From: Clostridia bacterium
GTDB taxonomy: Bacteria; Bacillota; Clostridia; UMGS1883; UMGS1540
Reading direction: 5' to 3'
DNA: 64,000 nucleotides
Assembly: GCA_017442155.1 (NCBI GenBank)
Contig: JAFSAU010000015.1
Location: forward strand, 20,307-84,306
Shown here: positions 44,667 to 55,193 of the stretch, piece after piece
Layout: every line of letters starts with the position of its first letter
Position numbering within the stretch: the first letter of the stretch is position 1
The notes under the pieces: model-generated
What the model saw: only the letters and a program-made list of their open reading frames with translations
Told to the model about the DNA's origin: nothing
The model's database searches: none
Position numbers and translations under genes: made by a program

Positions 44667-45941
44667 ATGTTTAAGAAGGGAGAATTACTGAAGCGAAAAA
44701 TACGGCGCTACGCTGTGCCGGCGGTCGCGGTAGTAGTTCTTGCGGCGGTTACAATTGTATTTTGCGCCGCGGTTTCAGGAGAAACTGTTTATGTTTACGA
44801 TGACAATTTTGTAACAACTCTGAAAACAAGTAAACTGACAGTGGGTGAAGCACTGGAGGAAGCGGAAATCATCACCGGAGAATTTGATGCAGTGCATCCA
44901 TCGGCAGATACGCCGATAGAAGCGGAGATGGAAATCCGCATCACCCGCGCCATACCGGTTTCTTTAATAGAAGGAGAAACGGTGCGCGAAGTCTATACGC
45001 TGTCCGGGACTGTAGGAGAGGTGCTTTCTGAACAGGGGATTACCTGCGGTGCGTATGATGGTGTAGTCCCTGCACCGGAAACGGCAGTGACCCGTGGTAT
45101 GGAAATTGAAGTAAGGCGTAACAAACAGCTGGAATATTTCGGCGACGGCGGAAATCTTACTGTAAACACCCAGGCGGGAACGGTACGGGAGATGCTGGAG
45201 GGCCTTGGCGTTACGGTAGGGGATTCGGATTTCACCGAGCCGGCAATGGATACCGTGATTGAAAACGGCATGACTGTGCGCCTTGTCCGTGTAACAACAA
45301 AGACGGTTACAGAAAGTGTGAGCATTGGTTATGATATTGAAGAGAAATCGACTTCCTCTCTGACTAAAGGTACCACCCGTGTGGCACAGGAAGGGAAAAA
45401 TGGCGTACAGACGGATACCTATACGGTTGTTTTCCACGACGGTGTGGAGGTATCCAAGGAAAAGGTTTCCTCGGAAGTGACAAGGAAACCGGTAAATAAG
45501 ATTGTGGAGAAGGGAACAGCGGCAAAGAAGGCGTCGTCCAATAAAAGCTCGTCTGCTACTTCTTCCGGATATTCTTCCGGTAGCGGGACTGTTACGACGG
45601 CCAAGGGTGAAAACTTTTCTTATAAGAAGAAACTGGTTTGCACAGCAACAGCCTACGATTTGTCGTATGAGAGCTGCGGTAAGAATCCCGGTGATCCGTA
45701 CTATGGCATTACGGCCAGCGGTATGAAGGCCGGCCCGGGCGTAATAGCGGTGGACCCGTCAGTGATTCCGCTGGGGACACGCCTGTATGTAGAGGCAGCA
45801 GACGGATCCTGGGCTTATGGATACTGCGTGGCCGGCGATACCGGCAGCGGTATTTACGGCAACCGGGTGGATTTGTTCTTCAATACAAGGCAGGAAGTAC
45901 GGAATTTCGGCCGGAGAACAGTGAACGTATATGTACTGTAA
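44667..45941 (+). CDS. yabE: YabE-like cell-wall protein (DUF348, G5 and 3D domains)
   Basis: 424 residues. An N-terminal membrane anchor (about 16-36) is followed by DUF348 repeats: VYVYDDNFVTTLKTSKLTVGEAL, REVYTLSGTVGEVLSEQGI and NTQAGTVREMLEGLGVTV. A G5 segment (about 225-290) comes next, then a Ser/Gly/Lys linker and a C-terminal 3D domain (TATAYDLSYESCGKNPGDPYYGITASGMKAGPGVIAVDPSVIPLGTRLYV), a lytic-transglycosylase-like fold with the three Asp residues. It resembles YabE/RpfB-type cell-wall hydrolases. The frame opens at 44616, but CGAAGGAG fits the ATG at 44667. Confidence 0.9.
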   Translation: MFKKGELLKRKIRRYAVPAVAVVVLAAVTIVFCAAVSGETVYVYDDNFVTTLKTSKLTVGEALEEAEIITGEFDAVHPSADTPIEAEMEIRITRAIPVSLIEGETVREVYTLSGTVGEVLSEQGITCGAYDGVVPAPETAVTRGMEIEVRRNKQLEYFGDGGNLTVNTQAGTVREMLEGLGVTVGDSDFTEPAMDTVIENGMTVRLVRVTTKTVTESVSIGYDIEEKSTSSLTKGTTRVAQEGKNGVQTDTYTVVFHDGVEVSKEKVSSEVTRKPVNKIVEKGTAAKKASSNKSSSATSSGYSSGSGTVTTAKGENFSYKKKLVCTATAYDLSYESCGKNPGDPYYGITASGMKAGPGVIAVDPSVIPLGTRLYVEAADGSWAYGYCVAGDTGSGIYGNRVDLFFNTRQEVRNFGRRTVNVYVL

Positions 45942-46002
45942 TTAAAAAGGTCGGTAAGATGCTGACACAGTGCATGTAGAATAAAGAAGGAAACAAAAAC
46001 GT

Positions 46003-46043
46003 AAGCTGGGATGAACGGGAAACGGTTCATCTCAGCTTTTCGT
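46003..46043 (+). terminator. Terminator after yabE
   Basis: AAGCTGGGATGAAC pairs with GTTCATCTCAGCTT (one G-T) around an 8-base loop and is followed by a TTCGTTT tract. Confidence 0.8.
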
Positions 46044-46200
46044 TTCGGCGGGGAACGCTGTGCAGATACTCCACGCAGTCCGGCAGGGCGGCCGACCTGG
46101 AAAACGGTGCATTTTAATGAGCAAAAAATGTGAAAAAGCGTGTTTTTTTGGAACTTGTTACTGTTTATAGAAAAAAATTTAAAAAATTTTCAAAAAAAGC

Positions 46201-46229
46201 TTGCAATTTGAAAAAAAATGTGATATAGT
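46201..46229 (+). promoter_or_regulatory. Promoter of the S10 operon
   Basis: TTGCAA, 17 bases, TATAGT, about 300 bases before rpsJ. The next 290 bases would be a long leader. Confidence 0.7.
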
Positions 46230-46235
46230 ATCACG

Positions 46236-46527
46236 TGCTGTGACATGGCATACGATGAAACGGGAGGTTGCCGGGCAGAAGCCCCGGGTTTTTCCGTGGA
46301 GAATGTCCGATTCTTGAAATTGGGCGACAGTCACTGTACACTAAGTATACGGAGGATACCCTTACGGTCCTTCTGTGCTTATTTGTGCCCGGATAGAAGT
46401 CCGGGTTTATGTTTGTAAAGACATGACACGCACGGCTAAGTGTACGGTTCTTCTCGTCGGCATGGAATTGCGGCAAAAGGCCGCCCGGGTTATACCGGCA
46501 GCGATAAAAAAATTAGGAGGCGAGATT
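46236..46527 (+). promoter_or_regulatory. S10 operon leader with terminator-like hairpins
   Basis: No gene is seen in this 292-base stretch. It holds a GC-rich stem (CCGGGC with GCCCCGG, loop AGAA, followed by GTTTTT; 46271-46293). A similar stem (CCCGGA with TCCGGG, loop TAGAAG, then TTTATGTTT; 46388-46413) lies further on, and a GCGGC-GCCGC hairpin at 46470-46484. Two terminator-like stems with matching AGAAG loops suggest attenuation, perhaps by a ribosomal protein. The rpsJ RBS AGGAGG closes the stretch. Confidence 0.5.
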
Positions 46528-46857
46528 ATGGCAGCAAAACAGAAAATCAGGATTCGTCTGAAAGCGTATGAGCACGCGCTCATCGATCAGGCAGCGGAGA
46601 AGATTGTAGAAACCGCAAAGCGCACAGGATCTACAGTTTCCGGTCCGGTACCGCTCCCCACGGAGAAGGAAATCATTACAATTCTTCGCGCGGTGCATAA
46701 GTACAAGGATTCCCGCGAACAGTTCGAAATGCGTACGCATAAGAGACTGATTGACATCCTGCATCCCACAAACAAAACTGTGGAAGCACTGGGACGTCTG
46801 GAAGTGCCCGCCGGCGTAAGCATTGAAATCAAGCTTGTCGGCAAGGACGCAAGGTAA
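46528..46857 (+). CDS. rpsJ: 30S ribosomal protein S10
   Basis: Head of the small subunit; also NusE in transcription antitermination. 109 residues, a few longer than usual at the N-terminus ([20 protein letters not shown]). The frame extends back to 46375 but AGGAGGCGAGATT fixes the ATG at 46528. It is the first gene of the long ribosomal operon. Confidence 0.98.
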   Translation: MAAKQKIRIRLKAYEHALIDQAAEKIVETAKRTGSTVSGPVPLPTEKEIITILRAVHKYKDSREQFEMRTHKRLIDILHPTNKTVEALGRLEVPAGVSIEIKLVGKDAR

Positions 46858-46902
46858 ATGTTGGCAGAGTTTGTCAACCAATAACCATAAGGAGGAAAAA
46901 AC

Positions 46903-47532
46903 ATGAACAAGGCAATTATTGGTAAGAAGCTTGGTATGACACAGTTCTTTACACCGGAAGGCCGCCTGGTACCGGTAACGGTTATCGAAGCAGGTCCCTG
47001 CGCAGTCGTGCAGAAGAAGACGGTGGAAACGGATGGCTATTCGGCCGTACAGCTGGGCTTCGGAGAAAAGAAAGAAAAAAAGGTTACCAAACCTGAAAAA
47101 GGTCACTTCGAAAAAGCAGGCGTTTCTGCAAAGCGTGTGCTGCGCGAGTTCCGTCTGGAAGGCGCGGCAGACATGAATCCTGGCGATACGGTTACCGTTG
47201 AAGTTTTCGCAGAGGGCGAAAAGGTTGACGTAACAGGTATTTCCAAGGGTAAAGGATATGCCGGTACAGTAAAACGCTTCGGCACACATCGTGGCCCGAT
47301 GGCTCACGGTTCCAAGTATCATCGCGGCCCTGGTTCTATGGGTGCTTGCTCCACACCGAGTAAGGTTATGAAGGGCAAGAAGCTCCCCGGCCACATGGGT
47401 GTTGACCGCGTAACGGTACAGAATCTTGACATTGTGAAGGTAGATACCGAAAGAAACCTTCTGCTTGTCAAGGGTGCAGTGCCCGGTCCCCGCGGCGGCG
47501 TTGTAACGGTTAAAGACACAGTTAAAAAATAA
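46903..47532 (+). CDS. rplC: 50S ribosomal protein L3
   Basis: 209 residues, full length for L3. It contacts the peptidyl-transferase centre through a long loop. The signature [20 protein letters not shown] and the basic [19 protein letters not shown] segment are present. AAGGAGG precedes the ATG. It lies 45 bases after rpsJ and 27 before rplD. Confidence 0.98.
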   Translation: MNKAIIGKKLGMTQFFTPEGRLVPVTVIEAGPCAVVQKKTVETDGYSAVQLGFGEKKEKKVTKPEKGHFEKAGVSAKRVLREFRLEGAADMNPGDTVTVEVFAEGEKVDVTGISKGKGYAGTVKRFGTHRGPMAHGSKYHRGPGSMGACSTPSKVMKGKKLPGHMGVDRVTVQNLDIVKVDTERNLLLVKGAVPGPRGGVVTVKDTVKK

Positions 47533-47559
47533 TGAATTACCAGGGAAGGAGGATTTGAC

Positions 47560-48183
47560 ATGCCTAAAACAGATGTATATAAGATGGACGGAAGCCGCGC
47601 AGGCGAAATCACATTGTCCGATGCCGTATTCGGCCAGGAAGTAAATAAAACTGTTCTGCACAGCGTGGTTGTGAACTATCTGGCAAACCAGAGACAGGGC
47701 ACACAGAGTGCAAAAACACGTTCTGAAGTTTCCGGTGGCGGCGCAAAGCCTTTCAGACAGAAGGGTACCGGCCGTGCAAGACAGGGCAGCACCAGAGCGG
47801 CACAGTGGATTAAAGGCGGTATTATTTTTGCGCCGAAGCCCAGAGAATACAGATTCTCTGTTAATAAAAAGGTGAAGGACGTTGCAATGCGTTCCGCTCT
47901 CAGCTCGAAGGTTCTGGAAAATGAAATTATGGTTATGGAATCGCTGGAGCTGGAGGCCATTAAGACAAAGCAGGTTACAGAAATGATGAAGGCACTCGGC
48001 GTAGAGGGCAAGGCACTCATAGTAACATGCGACAAAAATGATAACCTCTATTTATCGGCGAGAAACATTTACGGTGTGGACGTTTCGTATGTAGGTATGC
48101 TGAATGTGTATGATATTCTCAATCACGGAAAGCTTATTATTGCGAAAAACGCCGTAGAAAAACTGGAGGAGGTTTACGCATAA
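47560..48183 (+). CDS. rplD: 50S ribosomal protein L4
   Basis: 207 residues. L4 lines the peptide exit tunnel and in enterics represses its own operon through the leader; the long leader here is interesting in that light. The loop segment [28 protein letters not shown], which reaches into the tunnel, is intact. GGAGG precedes the ATG; the stop is one base before rplW. Confidence 0.97.
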   Translation: MPKTDVYKMDGSRAGEITLSDAVFGQEVNKTVLHSVVVNYLANQRQGTQSAKTRSEVSGGGAKPFRQKGTGRARQGSTRAAQWIKGGIIFAPKPREYRFSVNKKVKDVAMRSALSSKVLENEIMVMESLELEAIKTKQVTEMMKALGVEGKALIVTCDKNDNLYLSARNIYGVDVSYVGMLNVYDILNHGKLIIAKNAVEKLEEVYA

Positions 48184-48184
48184 T

Positions 48185-48481
48185 ATGAAAAACGTACATG
48201 ATATTATCATTCGTCCGATTATTACGGAAAACAGCATGGATCAGCTGCAGGATAAAAAGTACACCTTCGAAGTTGCAAAGAGTGCAAACAAGGTAGAAAT
48301 CAAGCAGGCGATCGAAGAAATTTTCCCGGGCGTTAAGGTTGACAAGGTTACAACCATGAACATGCTCGGCAAAGTAAAGCGTATGGGCCGTAGCGAAGGC
48401 AGAAGAGCCAACTGGAAGAAAGCCATCGTAAAGCTCACGGAAAGCAGTAAGACCATTGAATTCTTTGAAGGTCTTGTATAA
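48185..48481 (+). CDS. rplW: 50S ribosomal protein L23
   Basis: 98 residues; sits at the tunnel exit where SRP and trigger factor dock. The family segments [16 protein letters not shown] and [22 protein letters not shown] are present. Start spacing to rplD is one base, and GGAGG lies in the end of rplD. Confidence 0.97.
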   Translation: MKNVHDIIIRPIITENSMDQLQDKKYTFEVAKSANKVEIKQAIEEIFPGVKVDKVTTMNMLGKVKRMGRSEGRRANWKKAIVKLTESSKTIEFFEGLV

Positions 48482-48498
48482 GCTAAGGAGGGATTGAA

Positions 48499-49332
48499 AT
48501 GGCAGTTAAGAAATTTAAACCAACTTCTCCGGCGCGCAGATTTATGACGGTATCCGCCTTTGAGGAAATCACAAAGAAGGAGCCGGAGCGTTCTCTGCTG
48601 GAACCTTTGAAGAAACACGCCGGCAGAAACTCTTACGGCAGAATTACCGTTCGTCATCGCGGCGGCGGAAACAGACAGAAATACAGAGTGATCGATTTCA
48701 AGCGCAATAAGATGGATATGCCGGCAACGGTTATCGGTATTGAATACGATCCGAACAGAAGCGCAAATATCGCTCTTCTCCAGTATGAGGACGGCGAAAA
48801 GCGTTACATCATCGCACCCTACGGTCTGACCGACGGTGATGTGGTTATCTCCAGCGCAACCGCGGATATTAAGCCCGGTAATGCACTTCCGATAAGCTCC
48901 ATCCCGGTGGGTACACTGATTCACAACATCGAGCTTTCTCCCGGCAAGGGCGGTCAGTTGGTAAGAAGTGCCGGTAACAGCGCACAGCTGATGGCGAAGG
49001 AAGGCAAGTACGCACAGGTACGTCTCCCTTCGGGCGAAGTGAGAATGGTTCGTATTAACTGCATGGCAACCATCGGCCAGGTTGGTAATATTGACCATGA
49101 GAACATTTCCATCGGTAAGGCAGGCCGTAAGCGTCATATGGGTATTCGTCCCACCGTCCGCGGTGTTGTTATGAACCCGAATGACCATCCCCACGGTGGT
49201 GGTGAAGGTAAGTCTCCTATCGGTATGCCGAGTCCGGTAACGCCTTGGGGCAAGCCGGCGCTGGGTCTGAAGACCAGAAAGAAGAACAAGGAATCGAACA
49301 AGTTTATTGTAAAACGCCGGAATCAGAGATAG
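48499..49332 (+). CDS. rplB: 50S ribosomal protein L2
   Basis: 277 residues, the normal length. L2 is needed for subunit association and peptidyl transfer. The C-terminal signature [19 protein letters not shown] with the functional His is intact. AAGGAGGG precedes the ATG. Confidence 0.98.
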   Translation: MAVKKFKPTSPARRFMTVSAFEEITKKEPERSLLEPLKKHAGRNSYGRITVRHRGGGNRQKYRVIDFKRNKMDMPATVIGIEYDPNRSANIALLQYEDGEKRYIIAPYGLTDGDVVISSATADIKPGNALPISSIPVGTLIHNIELSPGKGGQLVRSAGNSAQLMAKEGKYAQVRLPSGEVRMVRINCMATIGQVGNIDHENISIGKAGRKRHMGIRPTVRGVVMNPNDHPHGGGEGKSPIGMPSPVTPWGKPALGLKTRKKNKESNKFIVKRRNQR

Positions 49333-49356
49333 TCTGATTGAGAGGAGGATTAACAC

Positions 49357-49632
49357 ATGGGTAGATCGGTAAAAAAAGGACCTTTTGTACAGGAACGTCT
49401 TTTGGCCCGCATTGTTGAAATGAACGAGAGCGGCGACAAGAAAGTTCTGAAGACCTGGTCGAGAAGCTCAACGATATTCCCGGAAATGGTAGGCCATACA
49501 ATTGCTGTACATGACGGTCGCAAGCACGTACCCGTTTATGTTACAGAGGATATGGTTGGCCACAAGCTCGGTGAGTTTGCGCCGACGAGAACGTATAGAG
49601 GTCATGCAGGTTCTAAAACAACCGGCAAATAA
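49357..49632 (+). CDS. rpsS: 30S ribosomal protein S19
   Basis: 91 residues; head of the 30S subunit near the tRNA A-site finger. It starts [14 protein letters not shown] and has the family block [30 protein letters not shown] precedes the ATG. Confidence 0.98.
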   Translation: MGRSVKKGPFVQERLLARIVEMNESGDKKVLKTWSRSSTIFPEMVGHTIAVHDGRKHVPVYVTEDMVGHKLGEFAPTRTYRGHAGSKTTGK

Positions 49633-49655
49633 AGAAGCGAAAGGAAAGGGTATCT

Positions 49656-50003
49656 ATGGATGCAAGAACATCTGCAAGCGCCACGCTGCGGCATGCAAGA
49701 ATTGCACCGCGCAAGGTAAAGCTTGTTATTGATCTTATCAGAAATAAGCCTGTTGGTACAGCAATAGGAATTCTGAACAATACACCCAAAGCGGCCAGCG
49801 AAATTCTGATTAAGCTGCTGAATTCCGCTGTAGCCAATGCCGAAAACAACTTTGGCCTCAGTGCCGACAAGCTGTATGTAACGGAAGGATATGCCAACGA
49901 AGGTCCGACCTTAAAGCGTATTCAGCCGAGAGCACAGGGTAGAGCGTTCAGAATCAATAAGAGAACGAGCCACATCACATTGGTGGTCTCGGAGAAAGAG
50001 TAA
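49656..50003 (+). CDS. rplV: 50S ribosomal protein L22
   Basis: 115 residues; binds 23S rRNA domains and lines the exit tunnel. The motif [20 protein letters not shown] at the start and the tunnel hairpin [21 protein letters not shown] near the end are present. GAAAGG lies upstream. Confidence 0.97.
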   Translation: MDARTSASATLRHARIAPRKVKLVIDLIRNKPVGTAIGILNNTPKAASEILIKLLNSAVANAENNFGLSADKLYVTEGYANEGPTLKRIQPRAQGRAFRINKRTSHITLVVSEKE

Positions 50004-50015
50004 GGAGGAGAGCGC

Positions 50016-50696
50016 ATGGGTCAGAAGGTAAATCCCCATGGTCTTAGAGTTGGCGTTATCAAGGATTGGGATTCGCGCTGGTTCGCGGATGACCGCTCCT
50101 TTGCCGATTATCTGATTGAGGACCAGGAAATCAGAAAATTTATTAAGAAAAAGCTGTTTGCAGCCGGTATCCCGCGCATCGAAATCGAAAAGGATGCCAA
50201 CAAAATCAGAGTGTTTATTCATGCTGCTAAGCCGGGTATCGTTATCGGTAAGAACGGTGCAGACATTGATAAGCTGAAGGGCCAGCTGGAAGCAATGACG
50301 GGCAAGACCGTAAACATTAACATCGTGGAAGTAAAGAACGCAGACGCGAATGCACAGCTGGTTGCAGAAAATATTGCAGCACAGCTGGAAAAGAGAACTT
50401 CCTTCAGAAGAGCAATGAAGTCCTGCATGCAGCGCGCAATGCGTCTTGGTGTAAAGGGTATCAAAACCTCCTGCTCCGGTCGTCTGGGCGGCGCAGAAAT
50501 TGCCCGTACAGAGCACTATCATGAAGGTACAATTCCGCTGCAGACACTGCGTGCAGACATTGACTACGGCTTCTACGAGGCAGACACGACCTACGGTAAG
50601 ATTGGTGTAAAGGTCTGGATTTACAAAGGTGAAGTCCTTCCCGAAGCCAAGAAAGCGCCCAAAACGGAGGGAGGCAAGAAAAATGTTAATGCCTAA
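50016..50696 (+). CDS. rpsC: 30S ribosomal protein S3
   Basis: 226 residues; part of the mRNA entry tunnel. Contains a KH type II domain ([21 protein letters not shown]) and the C-terminal S3 domain [32 protein letters not shown]. It overlaps rplP by 14 bases. A short Lys-rich tail follows. Confidence 0.98.
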   Translation: MGQKVNPHGLRVGVIKDWDSRWFADDRSFADYLIEDQEIRKFIKKKLFAAGIPRIEIEKDANKIRVFIHAAKPGIVIGKNGADIDKLKGQLEAMTGKTVNINIVEVKNADANAQLVAENIAAQLEKRTSFRRAMKSCMQRAMRLGVKGIKTSCSGRLGGAEIARTEHYHEGTIPLQTLRADIDYGFYEADTTYGKIGVKVWIYKGEVLPEAKKAPKTEGGKKNVNA

Positions 50697-51123
50697 AAGA
50701 GTAAAGTACAGAAGAGTTATGCGCGGCAGACTGAAAGGTGCTGCCACACGCGGTAACAAGATTGCCTACGGCGATTTTGCCCTGCAGGCACTGGAGCCGG
50801 CCTGGATTACGTCTAACCAGATTGAAGCAGCCCGTATCGCGATGACGCGTTACATCAAGCGTGGCGGTCAGGTTTGGATTAAGATTTTCCCGGATAAGCC
50901 GGTAACAGAAAAACCTGCTGAAACCCGTATGGGTAGTGGTAAAGGTTCGCCGGAATACTGGGTTGCAGTTGTAAAGCCCGGCAGAGTTTTGTTTGAAATC
51001 GGCGGTGTTAATGAAGAAACAGCCAGAGAGGCTATGCGTCTTGCAATGCATAAGCTCCCCATCAAGTGCAAATTCATTACCCGTGAGTCCCAGGAAACGG
51101 AGGGTGATTCCAGTGAAAGTTAA
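50683..51123 (+). CDS. rplP: 50S ribosomal protein L16
   Basis: 146 residues; positions tRNA at the A and P sites. The start [20 protein letters not shown] and the signature [27 protein letters not shown] are typical. The open frame extends to 50629, but GGAGG in rpsC lies before the ATG at 50683. It overlaps rpmC by 11 bases. Confidence 0.97.
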   Translation: MLMPKRVKYRRVMRGRLKGAATRGNKIAYGDFALQALEPAWITSNQIEAARIAMTRYIKRGGQVWIKIFPDKPVTEKPAETRMGSGKGSPEYWVAVVKPGRVLFEIGGVNEETAREAMRLAMHKLPIKCKFITRESQETEGDSSES

Positions 51124-51316
51124 TGAAATCCGTGATTTGAAGATTGAAGAGCTGCAGGCAAAGCTGCAGGACCTCAAAAAGGAGCTTTTTAACTTACGTT
51201 TTCAGCACGCTACCAACCAACTGGACAATCCGATGCGCATTGTTGAAGTAAAGAAGACAATTGCACGGATTAAGACGGTCATCAAAGAGCAAGAGCTTAA
51301 AAGCGAAACCGTTTAA
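51113..51316 (+). CDS. rpmC: 50S ribosomal protein L29
   Basis: 67 residues from a GTG start; sits near the tunnel exit. [27 protein letters not shown] is the family coiled-coil signature. GGAGGG lies inside the end of rplP at correct spacing. Confidence 0.95.
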   Translation: MKVNEIRDLKIEELQAKLQDLKKELFNLRFQHATNQLDNPMRIVEVKKTIARIKTVIKEQELKSETV

Positions 51317-51333
51317 TGAAAGGAGGAAGCGAA

Positions 51334-51591
51334 ATGGCTGAAAGAAATGCACGTAAGGTCAGAATTGGTATGGTTGTCAGCAACAAAATGGACAAGACGA
51401 TTGTTGTGGCAATCGAAAACCATGTAAAACATCCGCTTTATGGGAAAATCGTAAAGAGAACATATAAACTCAAGGCACATGACGAGGGGAATATATGTGG
51501 CGTAGGGGATAAGGTGAAGGTTATGGAAACCAGACCCTTAAGCCGTGATAAACGTTGGAGATTAGTTGAGATTGTAGAAAAGGCGAGATAA
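51334..51591 (+). CDS. rpsQ: 30S ribosomal protein S17
   Basis: 85 residues; an OB-fold protein in the 30S body. [27 protein letters not shown] is the signature. The frame opens at 51316, but AAAGGAGG precedes the ATG at 51334. Confidence 0.97.
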   Translation: MAERNARKVRIGMVVSNKMDKTIVVAIENHVKHPLYGKIVKRTYKLKAHDEGNICGVGDKVKVMETRPLSRDKRWRLVEIVEKAR

Positions 51592-51614
51592 TCGCACGGA
51601 AGGAGTGAGCGCAA

Positions 51615-51983
51615 ATGATTCAACAGCAAACGCTGCTCAAGGTAGCCGACAATACGGGCGCAAAGGAACTGATGTGCATCCGTTGTTTGGGCGGCTCACT
51701 GAAAAGATATGCAAATGTTGGTGACGTTATCGTAGCTTCGGTTAAAAAAGCAACGCCCGGCGGAGTTGTAAAGAAGGGTGAAGTTGTAAAAGCCGTTGTT
51801 GTTCGCACAGTAAAAGGTCTGCGCAGACCTGATGGCAGTTATATCCGGTTTGACGAAAATGCGGCCGTTATTATTAAAGAGGATAAAAACCCCAGAGGTA
51901 CCCGTATTTTTGGCCCGGTTGCCCGTGAGCTCCGCGACAAGGATTATATGAAGATTATTTCCTTGGCGCCGGAAGTACTTTAA
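51615..51983 (+). CDS. rplN: 50S ribosomal protein L14
   Basis: 122 residues, exact family length. L14 contacts the 30S subunit and silencing factor RsfS. It starts [21 protein letters not shown] and carries [38 protein letters not shown] lies upstream. Confidence 0.98.
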   Translation: MIQQQTLLKVADNTGAKELMCIRCLGGSLKRYANVGDVIVASVKKATPGGVVKKGEVVKAVVVRTVKGLRRPDGSYIRFDENAAVIIKEDKNPRGTRIFGPVARELRDKDYMKIISLAPEVL

Positions 51984-51996
51984 GGAGGTGGCAATT

Positions 51997-52320
51997 ATGC
52001 GTAAAATGCACATTAAGAAAGACGATACAGTCAAGGTTATTGCCGGTGTCGACAAAAATAAGACCGGTAAGGTTTTAGAAGTGCTTCCTTCTGAAGGTAA
52101 GGTAATTGTGGAAGGCGTAGGTATGGTTACAAAGCATACAAAGCCCCGCAAGCAGGGTGAAGTCGGCGGTCTTATCAAGAAAGAGGCTGCAATCGACGCT
52201 TCGAAGGTTATGCACATTTGCTCAAAATGCAAGAAGCCGACCAGAATCGGCAGAAAAGTATTAGAGGACGGCAAGAAGGTAAGAATTTGCAAGCACTGCA
52301 ATGAGACCTTTAACGACTAA
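51997..52320 (+). CDS. rplX: 50S ribosomal protein L24, zinc-ribbon form
   Basis: 107 residues; an early 50S assembly protein. The KOW motif lies in DDTVKVIAGVDKNKTGKVLEV. The C-terminal half contains a CSKC and a CKHC pair, a zinc-binding variant found in some Firmicutes, whereas most L24 have no Cys. TAAGGAGGTGG fixes the ATG at 51997, three codons inside the open frame. Confidence 0.95.
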   Translation: MRKMHIKKDDTVKVIAGVDKNKTGKVLEVLPSEGKVIVEGVGMVTKHTKPRKQGEVGGLIKKEAAIDASKVMHICSKCKKPTRIGRKVLEDGKKVRICKHCNETFND

Positions 52321-52339
52321 GTGAAAGGAGGAAATGCAA

Positions 52340-52882
52340 ATGTCCAGAATGCAGGTTAAATACAAAGAAGAAGTGGCACCGGCACTGATGAGCAAGTTCT
52401 CATATAAGAGCCCGATGCAGATCCCGCGCCTTGAAAAAGTCGTTATTAATATAGGTCTTGGTGAGGCAAAGGAAAATCCGAAGGCAATCGAAGCAGCATG
52501 CGGCGACCTTGCGAAGATTACGGGTCAGAAGCCCGTGGTTACAAAGGCAAAGAAGTCTGTTGCAAACTTCAAGCTCAGACAGGGCATGAATATCGGTTGC
52601 AAAGTAACGCTCAGAAGTGAAAAGATGTACGAGTTTGTAGACAGACTCTTCAACGTAGCACTTCCCCGCGTTCGCGACTTCCGTGGCATCAACCCCAATT
52701 CCTTCGACGGCCGAGGCAATTACACCATGGGTGTTAAGGAACAGTTGATTTTCCCGGAAATTGAATATGATAAGATAGATAAGGTAAGAGGCATGGATAT
52801 CATTTTTGTTACCACTGCCAAAACCGACGAAGAAGCACGTGAGTTTTTAACACTTATGGGCGCTCCGTTTGCCAGAAATTGA
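52340..52882 (+). CDS. rplE: 50S ribosomal protein L5
   Basis: 180 residues; binds 5S rRNA in the central protuberance. It contains [40 protein letters not shown] and [17 protein letters not shown]. The ATG at 52340 has better RBS spacing than the one six bases earlier. Confidence 0.97.
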   Translation: MSRMQVKYKEEVAPALMSKFSYKSPMQIPRLEKVVINIGLGEAKENPKAIEAACGDLAKITGQKPVVTKAKKSVANFKLRQGMNIGCKVTLRSEKMYEFVDRLFNVALPRVRDFRGINPNSFDGRGNYTMGVKEQLIFPEIEYDKIDKVRGMDIIFVTTAKTDEEAREFLTLMGAPFARN

Positions 52883-52899
52883 GGGGAGGGAACTGAAAA

Positions 52900-53085
52900 A
52901 TGGCGAAGAAATCCATGATTTTAAAGCAGCAGCGTACACCTAAGTACAGCTCAAGAGCCTATACCCGGTGCAAGCTCTGCGGCAGACCCCACGCGTACCT
53001 GAGAAAGTTCGGCATTTGCCGTATTTGCTTCAGGGAATTGGCATACAAAGGGCAGATTCCCGGTGTAAAAAAAGCAAGTTGGTAA
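52900..53085 (+). CDS. rpsN: 30S ribosomal protein S14, type Z
   Basis: 61 residues. The zinc ribbon [10 protein letters not shown], then CRICF has two Cys pairs, the Zn-containing form. It starts [21 protein letters not shown]. No Zn-free S14 is present in the window. Confidence 0.98.
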   Translation: MAKKSMILKQQRTPKYSSRAYTRCKLCGRPHAYLRKFGICRICFRELAYKGQIPGVKKASW

Positions 53086-53114
53086 TTTAAAGCTACGGAA
53101 AAGGAGGTAGTACC

Positions 53115-53513
53115 ATGCAGTTGACAGATCCCATTGCTGATATGCTGACCCGTATCAGAAATGCAAATTCCGCACGGCATGAAACTGTCGATATTCCCGC
53201 TTCCAATATGAAGAAGGCGATTGCGGCAATTCTGAATGAGGAAGGGTATATCAAAGGATATCAGATTATAGATGATGAAAAGCAGGGCATTATCCGCATC
53301 GCGCTGAAGTACGGTGCAAACAAGGAGCGCGTCCTGTCGGGACTTATCAGAATTTCTAAACCCGGTCTGCGTGTTTACGCAGGACATGACGAGATTCCCC
53401 GCGTTCTGAAGGGGCTCGGTATTGCGATTGTTTCCACTTCAAAGGGTGTTATGACCGATAAGAAGGCACGCGCAATGCACGTTGGCGGCGAAGTTCTGGC
53501 ATTTATTTGGTAA
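53115..53513 (+). CDS. rpsH: 30S ribosomal protein S8
   Basis: 132 residues; binds 16S rRNA helix 21. Contains [24 protein letters not shown] and the C-terminal [38 protein letters not shown] precedes the ATG. Confidence 0.98.
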   Translation: MQLTDPIADMLTRIRNANSARHETVDIPASNMKKAIAAILNEEGYIKGYQIIDDEKQGIIRIALKYGANKERVLSGLIRISKPGLRVYAGHDEIPRVLKGLGIAIVSTSKGVMTDKKARAMHVGGEVLAFIW

Positions 53514-53538
53514 TTTTAAGAAATGGTGGTGAGACGCA

Positions 53539-54087
53539 ATGTCAAGAATAGGAAGAATGCCTATTACTGTACCGGCCGGCGTTGATGTAAAAATCGGCGA
53601 AGGCAATGCCGTTACAGTAAAGGGCCCGAAGGGCACGCTTTCGCAGCAGCTCCATCCCGAAATGAAAATTGAGATGAACGCCGGCGAAATCAACATTGTC
53701 CGTCCTTCGGAGCAAAAGAAACATAAAGCACTGCACGGCCTCACACGTTCGCTTCTTGCAAACATGGTAACGGGCGTCACCGAAGGCTTCCAGAAGGAAC
53801 TGGAAATCAACGGCGTAGGTTACAGAGCGCAGATGCAGGGTAAAAAGCTCGTTTTGAACCTTGGTTACTCCCATCCTGTGGAGATGGACGAGGTTCCGGG
53901 TATTGAAATTGAAGTGCCGGCACCGAACAAAATTATCGTTCGCGGTGCTGACAAGCAGCTGGTAGGTCACGTCGCGGCAAACATCCGCGAGAAGAGATTA
54001 CCGGAACCCTACAAGGGCAAGGGTATTAAGTACGCAACCGAACATATCCGCCGCAAGGAGGGTAAGGCCGGTAAAGCCAAGGGTTAA
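53539..54087 (+). CDS. rplF: 50S ribosomal protein L6
   Basis: 182 residues; near the sarcin-ricin loop. It has the start [16 protein letters not shown] and the C-terminal [33 protein letters not shown] lies upstream of the ATG. Confidence 0.98.
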   Translation: MSRIGRMPITVPAGVDVKIGEGNAVTVKGPKGTLSQQLHPEMKIEMNAGEINIVRPSEQKKHKALHGLTRSLLANMVTGVTEGFQKELEINGVGYRAQMQGKKLVLNLGYSHPVEMDEVPGIEIEVPAPNKIIVRGADKQLVGHVAANIREKRLPEPYKGKGIKYATEHIRRKEGKAGKAKG

Positions 54088-54104
54088 GAGAGGAGCAGTA
54101 AGAG

Positions 54105-54464
54105 ATGATAAATAAAGCATCCAGCAATAAGGCGAGACTCAAGCGCCATGGACGTATGCGCCGCAACATTGTCGGCACACCGGAACGTCCGCGTTTGAAC
54201 GTTTTTCGTAGCTCGAATCATATCTACGCACAGATCATCGACGATGAGAAGGGCGTAACGCTGGCCGCGGCCTCCTCACAGAGCAAGGAATTCCAGGGGT
54301 ACGGCGGTAACGCCGAAGCTGCCCGCGAGGTTGGCAAGCTGATTGCAAAGGCAGCACTGGATAAGGGCATTAAGGCGGTTGTATTTGACCGTGGCGGTTA
54401 CATTTACCATGGACGTGTCGCAGCACTGGCAGAAGGTGCTCGCGAGGGCGGTCTGGAATTTTAA
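54105..54464 (+). CDS. rplR: 50S ribosomal protein L18
   Basis: 119 residues; binds 5S r[24 protein letters not shown] and [26 protein letters not shown] are family segments. AGAGGAGC lies upstream. Confidence 0.97.
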   Translation: MINKASSNKARLKRHGRMRRNIVGTPERPRLNVFRSSNHIYAQIIDDEKGVTLAAASSQSKEFQGYGGNAEAAREVGKLIAKAALDKGIKAVVFDRGGYIYHGRVAALAEGAREGGLEF

Positions 54465-54478
54465 GAAGGAGGGACATT

Positions 54479-54976
54479 ATGGCAGACAGAATCGATCCCA
54501 CAGAAGTAGAGATTAAAGAGAAAGTGGTTTGCCTCAACCGTGTTGCAAAGGTTGTAAAGGGCGGCAGAAACTTCCGCTTCACAGCTTTAGTTGTTGTCGG
54601 TGATGAAAACGGTCACGTCGGCAGCGGTCTCGGCAAGGCAGCAGAAATCCCGGATGCAATCCGCAAGGGTATTGAAGATGCGAAGAAGAACATGATTACA
54701 GTTCCGCTGGTAGACGGTACAGTTCCCCATGAAATCATTGGCGAATTCGGTGCCGGCCGTGTGCTGATTAAGCCGGCTGCAGAAGGTACCGGTGTTATCG
54801 CAGGTGGTGCTGTCCGTGCGGTTATGGAGCTGGCGGGCGTGAAAAACGTTCGTACCAAGTCCCTTCGCAGCAACAACGCAAAAAACGTTGTGGACGCAAC
54901 AATTGCGGGACTTAAGAACTTAAAATTTGCCGCTGAAGTGGCACGTCTGCGTGGCAAGACAGTGGAAGAACTGTAA
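54479..54976 (+). CDS. rpsE: 30S ribosomal protein S5
   Basis: 165 residues; controls decoding accuracy and mRNA unwinding. Signature [26 protein letters not shown] is intact. AAGGAGGG precedes the ATG. It leads to rpmD after 17 bases. Confidence 0.98.
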   Translation: MADRIDPTEVEIKEKVVCLNRVAKVVKGGRNFRFTALVVVGDENGHVGSGLGKAAEIPDAIRKGIEDAKKNMITVPLVDGTVPHEIIGEFGAGRVLIKPAAEGTGVIAGGAVRAVMELAGVKNVRTKSLRSNNAKNVVDATIAGLKNLKFAAEVARLRGKTVEEL

Positions 54977-54993
54977 GTAAAGGAGGGTCTCAA

Positions 54994-55173
54994 TTGGCTA
55001 AACTCAAGGTTACCCTGAAGAAGAGTGTTATCGGCTGCAAAAAGGATCAGATTGCAACAGTAGAGGCACTCGGACTTAAAAAAATCCGCGACGTTAAGGA
55101 ACATGCGGATACGCCTCAGATTCGAGGAATGATCAATAAAGTATCTCATTTATTGACGGTTGAAGAAGCATAA
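54994..55173 (+). CDS. rpmD: 50S ribosomal protein L30
   Basis: 59 residues from a TTG start: [19 protein letters not shown], with [30 protein letters not shown] is spaced correctly for the TTG. It is short and easily missed. It lies between rpsE and rplO, the standard order. Confidence 0.92.
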   Translation: MAKLKVTLKKSVIGCKKDQIATVEALGLKKIRDVKEHADTPQIRGMINKVSHLLTVEEA

Positions 55174-55193
55174 GGAGAAGGAGGTGTTGTGAT

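Noticed and set aside
46513..47661. 382-residue and similar long minus-strand frames across the ribosomal operon (also 48241-49356 and 42973-44112)
   Set aside because: They are antisense to well-identified conserved genes and have no RBS, promoter or domain support.
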